Positions 1-6,536 of a stretch of 9,014 nt of DNA are shown piece after piece (the first letter of the stretch is position 1; each line of letters begins with the position of its first letter). The notes below the pieces were generated by a model. The model saw nothing but the letters and a program-made list of their open reading frames with translations, was not told where the DNA came from and did not search any database. A program made the position numbers and the translations under genes. The stretch is taken from assembly GCA_016870675.1 (NCBI GenBank), contig VGAU01000058.1, positions 1-9,014 on the forward strand. The letters run 5' to 3'. This DNA is from Actinomycetota bacterium (lineage in GTDB: Bacteria > Actinomycetota > Humimicrobiia > Humimicrobiales > Humimicrobiaceae).

Positions 1-616
1 TTTTATTTTTATACTTATGGACAAGTTTTAAAAAACTTTCAATATCATTGTATTGAAAAGGGAAAGAGCTTCCTATTAAATATCGTGGAACACCTAATGG
101 ATTGAGCCCGTGTAACAAATGTCCATTAAGTGCCTTATCATCAGCAAGATTCGCTGATAAATACCAATCATGCCAACCATGATACCCGCAAAATAATATT
201 AAATCTTTTTTTGATTTGGCTCTTGCTATTCTCACAGCAATTGCATTTGCCTCACCACCAGTTCTTGCATATCTTACCATTTGTGCCCATGGATGTAATT
301 TTATCAGTAGGCTTGCCAATTCAACTTCTTCCGGTGCATTAAGTGTTGACATATTTCCATCTGTTATCGCCGCTATAACAGATTTGTTTACATCTTCGTC
401 TGCATATCCTAAAATACATGAACCAATCCCCATATAACTCATATCAATATATCTTTTTCCATCTAAATCCCACACTTCACAACCTTTTGCTTTTTTATAA
501 TAAGCGGGCCATAGTTCTGGTAGAAACATCTCTGGTCTTTTTGACAAGAGTTGTGTCCCACCAGGAATTATTTCTTTTGCTAGTTTATAAAGTAGTTGCC
601 CTTTATTTATCTCCAT
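1..616 (-). CDS. Class III (HemL-like) PLP aminotransferase, N-terminal half, cut by the window edge
   Basis: The reading frame runs from ATG at 616-614 to the window edge: 205 residues of a protein family that is usually about 430 long. It resembles the glutamate-1-semialdehyde aminomutase / class III aminotransferase fold: N-terminal IIPGGTQLLSKRP (16-28), EVWDLDGKRYIDM (47-59), then TGGEANAIAVRIARA (119-133) and GYHGWHDWY (144-152), which form the PLP-phosphate and cofactor-stacking region. The PLP lysine would lie in the missing half. The start overlaps the cytidylyltransferase stop by 14 bp, and an AAGGTG ribosome site lies at 632-627, so it is translated with that gene. Being placed in a sugar-nucleotide operon rather than with haem genes, it more likely transaminates or isomerises a sugar or sugar-linked substrate than makes aminolevulinate. 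Family call is firm; substrate is unknown. Confidence 0.85.
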   Translation of the reverse strand, partial: MEINKGQLLYKLAKEIIPGGTQLLSKRPEMFLPELWPAYYKKAKGCEVWDLDGKRYIDMSYMGIGSCILGYADEDVNKSVIAAITDGNMSTLNAPEEVELASLLIKLHPWAQMVRYARTGGEANAIAVRIARAKSKKDLILFCGYHGWHDWYLSANLADDKALNGHLLHGLNPLGVPRYLIGSSFPFQYNDIESFLKLVHKYKNK

Positions 617-1376
617 ATATCTTTTGCACCTTATCATTCTTTAGTGATTTTAAATATCCCTCATTTCTTTTTATATGCTCATTAATTCTTTCTACATCAG
701 GATTTCTATTAAGAAAATCCAATATTTCTTCAACTCCAAATAAATGGTTTTTAACATAAAGATTTTTATAAATTACCTTTATAAACTCATAATCTTCAGG
801 ATTATCAAGTGTCCATCTTTTATTTGATAAATTTTTATCATTTTCCAAATTCCTTATTTTAAAGATTTTTGGATGTTTTTTAATATATGGGGTAACATGT
901 TCTCGCTCTGATAAAAGTTTTGCATTTCGCCAGGCTTTATTTAATGTTTCAAATGTAAAAATCTCAACATCTTCACCATCAGGAAATATCTCCTTAAGAG
1001 TGTTAGAAGTATAATCTGCTTTTTCTTTTAAATGTAACCTTATTACTTTGTCAATAACTTTTGGGTCAATCAGAGGACAATCAGAAGTTATTCTTGCAAC
1101 TTGTTTTGGATTAAATAATTTTGCTGCCTGGTAATAACGGTCTAAAACATCTTCCTCAGAACCACAGAAATATTTAATTCCTATATTATTACATATTTTT
1201 ACAATCTTCAGATCTGCTTTTTTTATTGTAGTTGCTATAATAATATCATCAATCATTTTTGATGATTTGACGCGTTTAATAACCTGTTCAAGTACAGTTT
1301 CCCCCTCCAAATCAAACATGACTTTGCCTGGTAATCTTGCAGATGCTATTCTTGCTTGAATTATTGCTATTATCAT
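603..1376 (-). CDS. SpsF-like cytidylyltransferase (CMP-sugar synthesis)
   Basis: This 257-residue protein belongs to the SpsF / CMP-nonulosonate cytidylyltransferase family, GT-A-like nucleotidyltransferases that join CMP from CTP to an acidic or related sugar. The signature is visible: IIQARIASARLPGKVM (5-20) holds the QARxxSxRLPGK nucleotide-binding loop, ATTIKKAD (48-55) follows the second strand, and DCPLIDP (99-105) carries the metal-binding aspartates. The C-terminal region ending RINEHIKRNEGYLKSLK is typical of the SpsF branch, which is longer than PseF or NeuA proper. Start ATG at 1376 is supported by GAAAGGAG at 1395-1388 and by a 4-bp ATGA overlap with the upstream oxidoreductase; its own stop overlaps the next gene by 14 bp. 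With pseB and pseC upstream, it may activate a pseudaminic-acid-like sugar, but the exact substrate is inferred. Confidence 0.85.
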   Translation of the reverse strand: MIIAIIQARIASARLPGKVMFDLEGETVLEQVIKRVKSSKMIDDIIIATTIKKADLKIVKICNNIGIKYFCGSEEDVLDRYYQAAKLFNPKQVARITSDCPLIDPKVIDKVIRLHLKEKADYTSNTLKEIFPDGEDVEIFTFETLNKAWRNAKLLSEREHVTPYIKKHPKIFKIRNLENDKNLSNKRWTLDNPEDYEFIKVIYKNLYVKNHLFGVEEILDFLNRNPDVERINEHIKRNEGYLKSLKNDKVQKIYGDK

Positions 1377-2359
1377 AAATAAATAATCTCCTTTCTCTGT
1401 ATGGATCTATAACAAGCTAATGCTATTTCTAAAACTTTTTTTGCAGTAGTAATATTATTTATTGAATTTTCTTTAGATTCAATACAATTTGTAAAGTGTT
1501 TAATTTCATCAATAAACATGATTTCACGGCTTATGTTTATATTTTCCTGAAAAACTTGCAACTGGTTTATTTTTTTAGAATATAACTGGACATTTTGGGA
1601 GATATAATCCCATATAATCATACCTTTTTCTCCAATAAGTTCGTAATATCGCCGATATGTATGCTGTAAATAATCTAAATGGATTTGTGCAATAATTCCT
1701 GATTTAAATTTCAAAAAAATTTCAGCAATGTCTTCAACATCAATATCAAGATTACTTATTTTATCGGCAAAACAAAATATTTCCTTTACCTCGCCAAAGA
1801 GCCAATAAAGTGCATCAATTTCATGAACATCATCAAAGATTACACCACCACCTAGACACCTATTGGCGCTATAACCCTTACGATAATCCTCATAAGGATG
1901 CCAATATGGCAGGAAAAAACCACATTCTACTTTTACAGATAAAACTTTCCCAATTTTATTTTTTTTAATTAATTCTTCTACAAGTTTAAAACTTGGAAAA
2001 AATCTTATGTTACAGCCTATAAAAGTAATGAGTTTTTTTTCGTTAACAATTGCTGATAATTTATCTATTTCTTTGATACTATTTGATAGAGGCTTTTCAA
2101 TAAATAAATTTATGCCTTTTTTAGCTACCTTAATAGCGATAGGTATATGTAGATTTGTAGGTGTACAGATAAACGCTCCTTCATATATCCTTTTCAGTGC
2201 TTTATTTAAATCACTAAATACTTCTATACCATATTTCTCTCTTACATATCTTGCCTTCAAGGGGTCTTTTTCACAACCATAAACCTTATAATTCATTGTA
2301 ATCAAATTTTTAATGTGTCTTTGTCCAATTGACCCACAGCCTATAACTAGAAAATTCAT
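1373..2359 (-). CDS. Gfo/Idh/MocA family NAD(P)-dependent oxidoreductase
   Basis: A 328-residue protein of the usual length for this family of sugar and cyclitol dehydrogenases. The N-terminal Rossmann fold begins at once with FLVIGCGSIGQRH (3-15), giving the GxGxxG dinucleotide loop. IEKPLS (87-92) is the conserved EKP motif near the nicotinamide. The C-terminal substrate domain contains GGGVIFDDVHEIDALYWLFG (170-189), in which His179 and Asp182 are the expected catalytic/substrate residues. It starts 4 bp after the radical SAM stop, with GGAAAG lying inside the end of that gene, and its TGA overlaps the cytidylyltransferase ATG (ATGA), so the genes are co-translated. Its role is probably oxidation or reduction of a hydroxyl/keto position on the sugar made by this cluster. 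The family is certain; the substrate is not. Confidence 0.88.
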   Translation of the reverse strand: MNFLVIGCGSIGQRHIKNLITMNYKVYGCEKDPLKARYVREKYGIEVFSDLNKALKRIYEGAFICTPTNLHIPIAIKVAKKGINLFIEKPLSNSIKEIDKLSAIVNEKKLITFIGCNIRFFPSFKLVEELIKKNKIGKVLSVKVECGFFLPYWHPYEDYRKGYSANRCLGGGVIFDDVHEIDALYWLFGEVKEIFCFADKISNLDIDVEDIAEIFLKFKSGIIAQIHLDYLQHTYRRYYELIGEKGMIIWDYISQNVQLYSKKINQLQVFQENINISREIMFIDEIKHFTNCIESKENSINNITTAKKVLEIALACYRSIQRKEIIYL

Positions 2360-2363
2360 AGTT

Positions 2364-3737
2364 TTATTTACTTTCCAAATGTTTTAGCATATTCCATGCG
2401 TTTAATTCTTTAATCATACAATCTTGTATTGAAACGAGTTCTTCATCAGAAAAATTTGTAAAGTTCACTATTACCTTTTCTCCCTGCTCATCAAGACTAA
2501 GTATATATTCCTCTTCATTTTTAATTTTACCTTGTTGTAATGCCATATAATATAATTCTGTACCTGGGTAGGGAGTTAAAAAGAAAATTACCTCTGGAAT
2601 TAAGTCCAACTCTTTACAGAAATCGATTGTTTCCTGAATTGTTTCTTTAGTTTCATCGGGATAACCAATCATAAAAGAACAATCTGCCCAACCAAGATAT
2701 TTTTTTGTTAAACGTATAGCACTTTTTGCCTGCTCAACAGTTACTCCTTTCTTAATCAAATCTAACATTTTTTGACTACCTGACTCTATCCCGTAACCAA
2801 TTAATATACATCCAGCATCAGCCATTTTAACAATTAAATCCTCTGTCATAAGATTTACTCTACCACTACAACCCCACGTTATTTTATGACCAATACTCTT
2901 ACTAAGTTCTTTCACTAAGGCACAAAACTGATAAACAAAATCTTTTTTCATGACAAACTCATCATCAATAAAATGAAAATATAAAACTTTATATTTTTTA
3001 TATAAAATTTCTATCTCCTTTATAACATTTTGTGGTGAACGGATACGATAACGATAACCCATAAAATCATGATAACAATATATGCATCGATATGGACATC
3101 CCCTTGTTGCAAATAAATTCATTGATAACTCCCTTGTATTTTCTGGTGAACCATTAATCCACTTATTTCTATTGAGTGCGCCCACAGGATTTCTCAAATA
3201 TATATCCATTGGAAAAAGATCCCATGCAGGTAAAGGAATACTATCTAAATTCCATATAGGAGTACGTTTCTCAGTCTGATATATCTTTCCAGTATTATCT
3301 TTATACCAAATCCCTTGAACTTTCGATAAATCTTCATTATCTTCCAATACCTTAAAAAGCTCTTTAGCTGTACCCTCACCTTCACCTATGCAGACTATAT
3401 CAACAGGATTTTTCTCTAACATAATCTTTGGTATAGAGGTTCCTAAGCTACCTCCAATGATGATTTTTTTATCTGGATGATTTTTTTTTAATATTGATAT
3501 TAGCCATTTTACATATTTATACGTAGTAATAATTCCACCAATTCCAACAATATCAAATTTGGTATTTCTTATTTTATTTTCAACCTCCAACTTATCAAAT
3601 CTATAAGCATTTATATCTAATACCTCAACCTTATATTTCTTACTTAACAATACAGAGGCAATATAACCTAAACCTAAAGGAAAAACATTGGGTTTAGCCC
3701 ATTCTCTAATTGGAGGATTAATTAATAAAACTTTCAT
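2364..3737 (-). CDS. B12-binding-domain radical SAM protein (BchE-like class)
   Basis: This 457-residue protein has two recognisable parts. Residues 1-135 form a Rossmann-like cobalamin-binding domain (KVLLINPPIREW at 2-13, FPLGLGYIASVL at 19-30, IIIGGSLGTSIP at 92-103, DIVCIGEGEGTAKELF at 113-128). Residues 205-400 are the radical SAM barrel, with the 4Fe-4S motif TRGCPYRCIYCY (Cys214, Cys218, Cys221), FIDDEF (256-261) and GYGIESGSQ (314-322). The DxHxxG base-off histidine is not seen, as in many BchE-like members. Such enzymes carry out methylations, cyclisations or rearrangements at unactivated carbons and act anaerobically. It is the first gene of the surviving downstream block, 4 bp from the oxidoreductase. 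No Shine-Dalgarno precedes ATG 3737; before the insertion its ATG overlapped the stop of a pseC-like gene (ATGA), so it probably depended on translational coupling. The substrate is unknown; modification of a glycan sugar or its lipid carrier is an inference. Confidence 0.9.
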   Translation of the reverse strand: MKVLLINPPIREWAKPNVFPLGLGYIASVLLSKKYKVEVLDINAYRFDKLEVENKIRNTKFDIVGIGGIITTYKYVKWLISILKKNHPDKKIIIGGSLGTSIPKIMLEKNPVDIVCIGEGEGTAKELFKVLEDNEDLSKVQGIWYKDNTGKIYQTEKRTPIWNLDSIPLPAWDLFPMDIYLRNPVGALNRNKWINGSPENTRELSMNLFATRGCPYRCIYCYHDFMGYRYRIRSPQNVIKEIEILYKKYKVLYFHFIDDEFVMKKDFVYQFCALVKELSKSIGHKITWGCSGRVNLMTEDLIVKMADAGCILIGYGIESGSQKMLDLIKKGVTVEQAKSAIRLTKKYLGWADCSFMIGYPDETKETIQETIDFCKELDLIPEVIFFLTPYPGTELYYMALQQGKIKNEEEYILSLDEQGEKVIVNFTNFSDEELVSIQDCMIKELNAWNMLKHLESK

Positions 3738-3742
3738 TTAAA

Positions 3743-3750
3743 TATTTTTT
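3743..3750. repeat. Left target-site duplication of the IS66 element (TATTTTTT)
   Basis: The octamer TATTTTTT directly outside the left terminal repeat is repeated exactly outside the right one. Eight base pairs is the duplication length known for the IS66 family. The site lies 5 bp upstream of the radical SAM start codon. Confidence 0.85.
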
Positions 3751-3764
3751 GTAACTATTAACCC
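3751..3764. repeat. Left terminal inverted repeat of the IS66 element
   Basis: GTAACTATTAACCC pairs with the complement of the right end, GTAACTGTTCAGCC, with three mismatches. Similarity fades after these 14 positions. It sits immediately inside the target duplication, which fixes the outer edge. Confidence 0.8.
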
Positions 3765-3838
3765 ATAAAATTTAATCAACAATACAACTTCCAATAAAAA
3801 TAAATTCCACTTTTAGTACTGGATTCTCTTTTGGATAT

Positions 3839-3856
3839 ATGCTACTATATTAGCAT
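3839..3856. promoter_or_regulatory. Palindrome ATGCTA-N6-TAGCAT over the DUF4338 start codon
   Basis: Two 6-bp arms (3839-3844 and 3851-3856) flank CTATAT, and the second arm runs into the ATG at 3855. The octamer ATTAGCAT (3849-3856) recurs in inverted orientation near the other end of the element at 6212-6219 (ATGCTAAT). It could be an operator for the element's own first gene, or a subterminal protein-binding site. No clear Shine-Dalgarno precedes the start, so the hairpin/TATATT region may also be the -10 of a leaderless message. This is inference from a short, AT-rich pattern. Confidence 0.3.
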
Positions 3857-4733
3857 GAACAAGGCAACAGTTATCCAGGGACAGAAAATAGCGGCTAAAG
3901 ATATAGAATTGGTAAGGCAGCTGATTAACACAAACTCATCCTGGGGACGCACTCGTCTCTCAAAAGAGTTATGTGTCTTGTGGAACTTTAAAGATGGCAA
4001 TGGCAGACTTAAAGACATGGCCTGCCGCAATCTTCTTCTAAAGTTAGAAAAGCAAGGCCTTATCACTCTGCCTGCCAGAAAGAGTGGTACTAACAATGCT
4101 AAAAGAAATGCTTCAATTGCTTATGTTATTCACAGTACTTCTGCTATTTCAGCTGAACTTAAAACACTTACACCGCTGCAATTGAGGCTGGCAGAAGATA
4201 AAGACACGCTACGGCTTTTTAAATGTTTTCTTTCGGCCTATCATTATCTTGGTTTCAGGGTAACCATAGGAGAGAATTTAAAGTATATGGTATATGATGA
4301 TATTGATAGACCCCTTGCCTGCCTCCTGTTTGGCTCTTCAGCCTGGAAGTGTGATCCCAGGGATAGTTTCATTGGTTGGGATCATAAAAAAAGAGGTAAA
4401 AATCTGGCACTTGTAACCAACAACATGAGATTTTTAATACTTCCCTGGGTTAAGGTAGAACACCTTGCAAGTCACATACTGGGAAGAGTTGCAAGACGTA
4501 TAAGAGATGACTGGACAGCTAAATACGGCCATCCAGTCTATATGCTTGAAACCTTTGTAGAAAAAGATCGCTTCTTAGGTACCTGCTACAAGGCTTCAAA
4601 CTGGATATATGTTGGAAAAACTAAAGGTAGAAGCAGAAATGACAGGTACAGTACCATTAAAGTTCCCTTAAAAGATATTTACCTTTATCCACTGGTAAAA
4701 AGATTTAGGGAGGTGCTGGCTTATGAAGCGTGA
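3855..4733 (+). CDS. DUF4338 (DruA-like) protein encoded inside the IS66 element
   Basis: An intact 292-residue frame recognisable as DUF4338, the family of Druantia DruA. The N-terminal part (about 15-75: ELVRQLINTNSSWGRTRLSK, then RNLLLKLEKQGLI) looks like a winged-helix DNA-binding segment. The conserved core follows: FLSAYHYLG (125-133), CLLFGSSAWKCDPRDSFIGW (156-175), NNMRFLILPWVKVEHLASHI (189-208), LETFVEKDRFLGTCYKASNW (231-250) and IYVGKTKGRSR (251-261). I use ATG 3855; an in-frame TTG at 3831 would add eight residues with no better ribosome site. Its end overlaps the transposase start by 11 bp, so the two were made together. Biochemical activity of DUF4338 is not known to me. Since no other Druantia genes are present and it lies inside the transposon, it may be a transposition accessory (occupying the tnpA/tnpB position) or a cargo defence gene. 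Unlike the transposase, it carries no lesion. Confidence 0.85.
   Translation: MNKATVIQGQKIAAKDIELVRQLINTNSSWGRTRLSKELCVLWNFKDGNGRLKDMACRNLLLKLEKQGLITLPARKSGTNNAKRNASIAYVIHSTSAISAELKTLTPLQLRLAEDKDTLRLFKCFLSAYHYLGFRVTIGENLKYMVYDDIDRPLACLLFGSSAWKCDPRDSFIGWDHKKRGKNLALVTNNMRFLILPWVKVEHLASHILGRVARRIRDDWTAKYGHPVYMLETFVEKDRFLGTCYKASNWIYVGKTKGRSRNDRYSTIKVPLKDIYLYPLVKRFREVLAYEA
4708..4715 (+). promoter_or_regulatory. Strong ribosome binding site for the IS66 transposase, inside the DUF4338 gene
   Basis: GGGAGGTG lies 7 bases before ATG 4723, within the last codons of the DUF4338 gene. With the 11-bp overlap it indicates translational coupling of the two genes and decides the transposase start. Confidence 0.7.
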
Positions 4734-6164
4734 AGAAATCATGGCTGTTTACAATGCTGGTCCCCAAGCAGTAATAAAGCTTGTTGAAAGTATTATTTTA
4801 AAACAACAAGAGGAGATTTTAGAGCTAAAAGAGCGTATAAAAGCTTTAGAAGATAGACTTTTAAAAAACAGCAGCGCAACAGCAACAAGCCTCCTTCAAC
4901 TGACTAGCCTGCAAAAAAGAGAAGTTTAAGAGGCAAAAGCAGCAAGCCTCCTGGTGGACAAAAAGGACATAAAGGATATAACTTGAAAATGGTAGAGGTA
5001 GCCGACCATACTACAATCCACAAGGTATCTACCTGCAGCAAGTGTGGTAGTTCTCTTAAAGATATAGTACCTACCGGCTACAGAAAAGTTTTAAGGTATT
5101 TGATCTGCCGCCCATAAAAGTTAATGTAGAAGAACACAGGGCAGAAAAAAAGACTTGCCCGTACTGTGGACATTTAAATAAGGCTTCCTTTCCAGATGGT
5201 ATTACCCAGCCTACACAATATGGACCGCGTATAAAAGCAATTTTAACTTACCTAAATGCCTACCAGCTCCTGCCTTATGAGAGAACAAGTGAGCTGTTTT
5301 ATGATCTTTTTGGTACCAGCCTTGCTGCTTCTACCATAGCCGGTACAAACAGGGTATGCTTTGAAGCTTTAAAATCTTCTGAAGAAAAGATAAAAGATAA
5401 AATAACTGCCTCTGCTGTTGTTCATTTTGATGAAACCGGCCTATACACAGATGGAAGTAGGTACTGGCTACACGTAGCCAGTACAGATAATCTAACTTAT
5501 TATGCTACCCATCCCAGACGGGGAAAGGCTGCCACAGAGGATATAGATATTCTACCTAACTTTAATGGGACAGCAGTTCATGATTTTTGGAATACCTATT
5601 TTAAATATGACTGCAACCATGCTCTCTGCAATGCTCACCACCTGCGAGAACTAAAAGGAATAGAAGAGTTCTTTGGCCAGAAGTGGCCAAATGCTATAGC
5701 AGATCTTTTGCTGGAGATAAAAGAGACAGTAGATAAGAAAAGAGTATTAGCAGGTAAATTAGAGCAAGACAAGATAGAAGTCTTTAAAGAAAGATATGAT
5801 AAAATAATTGAAGCAGGTCTTGATGAAAATCCACCTGTAAGACCAAGAGATGGGCCAAAAATGAGGGGTAGAAAAAGGAAAAGCAAAGTTAAAAACTTAC
5901 TTTGCCGATTAAAAGATTACTGGAGGCAAACACTGGCTTTTATGTACGATTTTGAGATACCATTTGATAACAGCCAGGCTTAAGCGAGATATCAGAATGA
6001 TGAAAGTTCAGCAGAAAATCTCCGGTACTTTCCGCAGTGTTGATGGAGCTAAAACATTCTGCCGAATAAGAGGCTATATTTCTACTGCAAGAAAGAACTC
6101 ATTTTCTGTAATTGATGCTATCCAAGCTGCATTTGAGGGAAATCCTTTTACCGTATCTACATAA
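4723..6164 (+). pseudogene. IS66 family transposase (tnpC type), inactivated by three frameshifts and a stop
   Basis: Joining three frames gives a nearly complete IS66 transposase of about 480 residues. Domains in order: a leucine-zipper-like N-terminus (EEIMAVYNAGPQAVIKLVE, then a coiled coil KQQEEILELKERIKALEDRL); a basic SKPPGGQKGHKG linker; zinc-finger pairs CSKC (5034-5045) and CPYC (5156-5167); a DDE core with HFDETG (Asp codon 5429-5431) and VHDFWNTYF (Asp codon 5582-5584); and the IS66 C-terminal element TARKNSFSVIDAIQAAF. Lesions: a frame change at 4870-4877, TAG at 4905-4907, a second frame change at about 5082-5098, and a third at 5980-5984. The last falls where the family has QAERD, so the catalytic Glu is replaced by a stop or, if one base is dropped, Lys. 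Four separate lesions make programmed frameshifting very unlikely. The element cannot move itself. Confidence 0.92.
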
Positions 6165-6224
6165 TCTTAAACTGCTGATAATTTTCTTAAAAATATTTTT
6201 TTTGGTATTATATGCTAATCTAGG

Positions 6225-6243
6225 AAGATTAAGTAAAAATCTT
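6225..6243 (+). terminator. Possible weak terminator-like hairpin after the transposase
   Basis: AAGATT (6225-6230) and AATCTT (6238-6243) can pair around a 7-base loop, followed by TTAT. The stem is short and AT-only, in the right-hand noncoding end of the element (6165-6285), which otherwise holds only the inverted octamer at 6212-6219 and the terminal repeat. It may be chance. Confidence 0.2.
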
Positions 6244-6271
6244 TTATAAGTATGCGTTAGTTTGTTTGGTA

Positions 6272-6285
6272 GGCTGAACAGTTAC
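6272..6285. repeat. Right terminal inverted repeat of the IS66 element
   Basis: GGCTGAACAGTTAC is the inverted, imperfect partner (11 of 14) of the left end. It is followed directly by the second copy of the target octamer. Confidence 0.8.
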
Positions 6286-6293
6286 TATTTTTT
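6286..6293. repeat. Right target-site duplication of the IS66 element (TATTTTTT)
   Basis: Exact copy of the octamer at 3743-3750. Deleting the element plus one copy joins 3742/3750 to 6294 and restores a continuous pseC-like reading frame across the junction, an independent check that the boundaries are right. Confidence 0.85.
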
Positions 6294-6510
6294 TTACAAT
6301 TCTTGTTAAATATTTAATCTTAGCGTTTGCCTTTAAGGGATTAACCAGAATAATAGTTATTTTTTATGTTACTTTTTTACCTCTGGACAATCTATTTCAT
6401 ATCTAAATCTTTCTTTATAATAAGACTGCAGAATAACTGGAATATAATGCAAACTGAACGCCAATTCTATATTTTTGTATGATTTTGATACACTTGCGAT
6501 CATTCCATAT
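6294..6510 (-). pseudogene. Decayed 3' tail of a second pseC-like aminotransferase gene
   Basis: Read on the minus strand, three joined frames match the C-terminal fifth of PseC. KYRIGVQ matches the present gene's KNNVGVQ, LHYIPVILQSYYKERFRYEI matches VHYIPIHLQPYYKKNFGYKV, KITIILVNPLK matches KSTITLPLFPK, and AKIKYLTRIVKKIFK matches the end EIRCVVNIIKKV. One extra base lies between GVQ and LHYIP (about 6450), and another frame change plus TAA follows PEVKK (about 6375). The match becomes unclear above about 6510, next to the stop of the intact pseC. The last codons lie beyond the insertion at 3750-3734: with the element removed the frame ends IVKKIFK and TGA, overlapping the radical SAM ATG. 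DNA similarity to the intact pseC is only moderate, so this is a diverged homologue, not a recent tandem copy. No 5' part of it is present in the window. Confidence 0.75.
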
Positions 6511-6536
6511 GATAAGCTTTTTAGATTCTTCAAAAG

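Larger units (their letters stand above)
3751..6285 (+). mobile_element. IS66-type insertion sequence carrying a DUF4338 (DruA-like) gene, transposase dead
   Basis: The element is 2535 bp and bounded by imperfect 14-bp inverted repeats (GTAACTATTAACCC left; GTAACTGTTCAGCC read inward from the right; 11 of 14 identical) and by a perfect 8-bp duplication. The GTAA-type ends and 8-bp duplications are IS66 traits. Contents in order: a 100-bp leader with a small palindrome, an intact DUF4338 gene, a translationally coupled tnpC-type transposase gene with several lesions, and a 120-bp right end. The tnpA and tnpB genes of classical IS66 are absent; the DUF4338 gene sits where they would be. The element is visibly less AT-rich than its flanks, which supports acquisition from elsewhere. 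It lies between pseC and the radical SAM gene, oriented against them. Confidence 0.9.

Noticed and set aside
130..759. Plus-strand open frames opposite the aminotransferase and cytidylyltransferase genes
   Set aside because: Their translations have no family pattern, while the minus strand encodes clear, coupled enzymes. The same holds for 2007-2282, 3082-3279, 7345-7623, 8680-8862 and the minus-strand 3845-4096.
3738..3830. Outward promoter from the left end of the IS driving the radical SAM gene
   Set aside because: The minus strand has TTGATT and TTGGAA but no -10 better than two or three matches at proper spacing; the AT-rich background makes such hits meaningless without transcript data.
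3831..3854. TTG at 3831 as the DUF4338 start
   Set aside because: It adds only eight residues with no family similarity and no better ribosome site; ATG 3855 begins MNKATVIQGQ and is preferred.
3855..4733. A complete Druantia defence system
   Set aside because: Only the DruA-like gene is present. No large helicase (druE-like) or other Druantia partner lies in the window, and the gene is enclosed by IS66 terminal repeats.
4870..5984. Programmed ribosomal frameshifting in the transposase
   Set aside because: Three separate frame changes plus an in-frame TAG and loss of the catalytic Glu are not compatible with a programmed event; clean slippery sites are not evident at the three joints.
5635..6164. 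Short open frames at 5635-5886 (minus), 5708-5983 and 5952-6164 (plus) as separate genes
   Set aside because: The plus-strand ones are pieces of the broken transposase; the minus-strand one is a shadow of it.
6165..6536. A riboswitch or small RNA gene in the gap after the transposase
   Set aside because: The gap is accounted for by the right end of the IS, the target duplication and the pseC-like remnant. No conserved RNA fold was recognised; no tRNA, rRNA or CRISPR array is present in the window.
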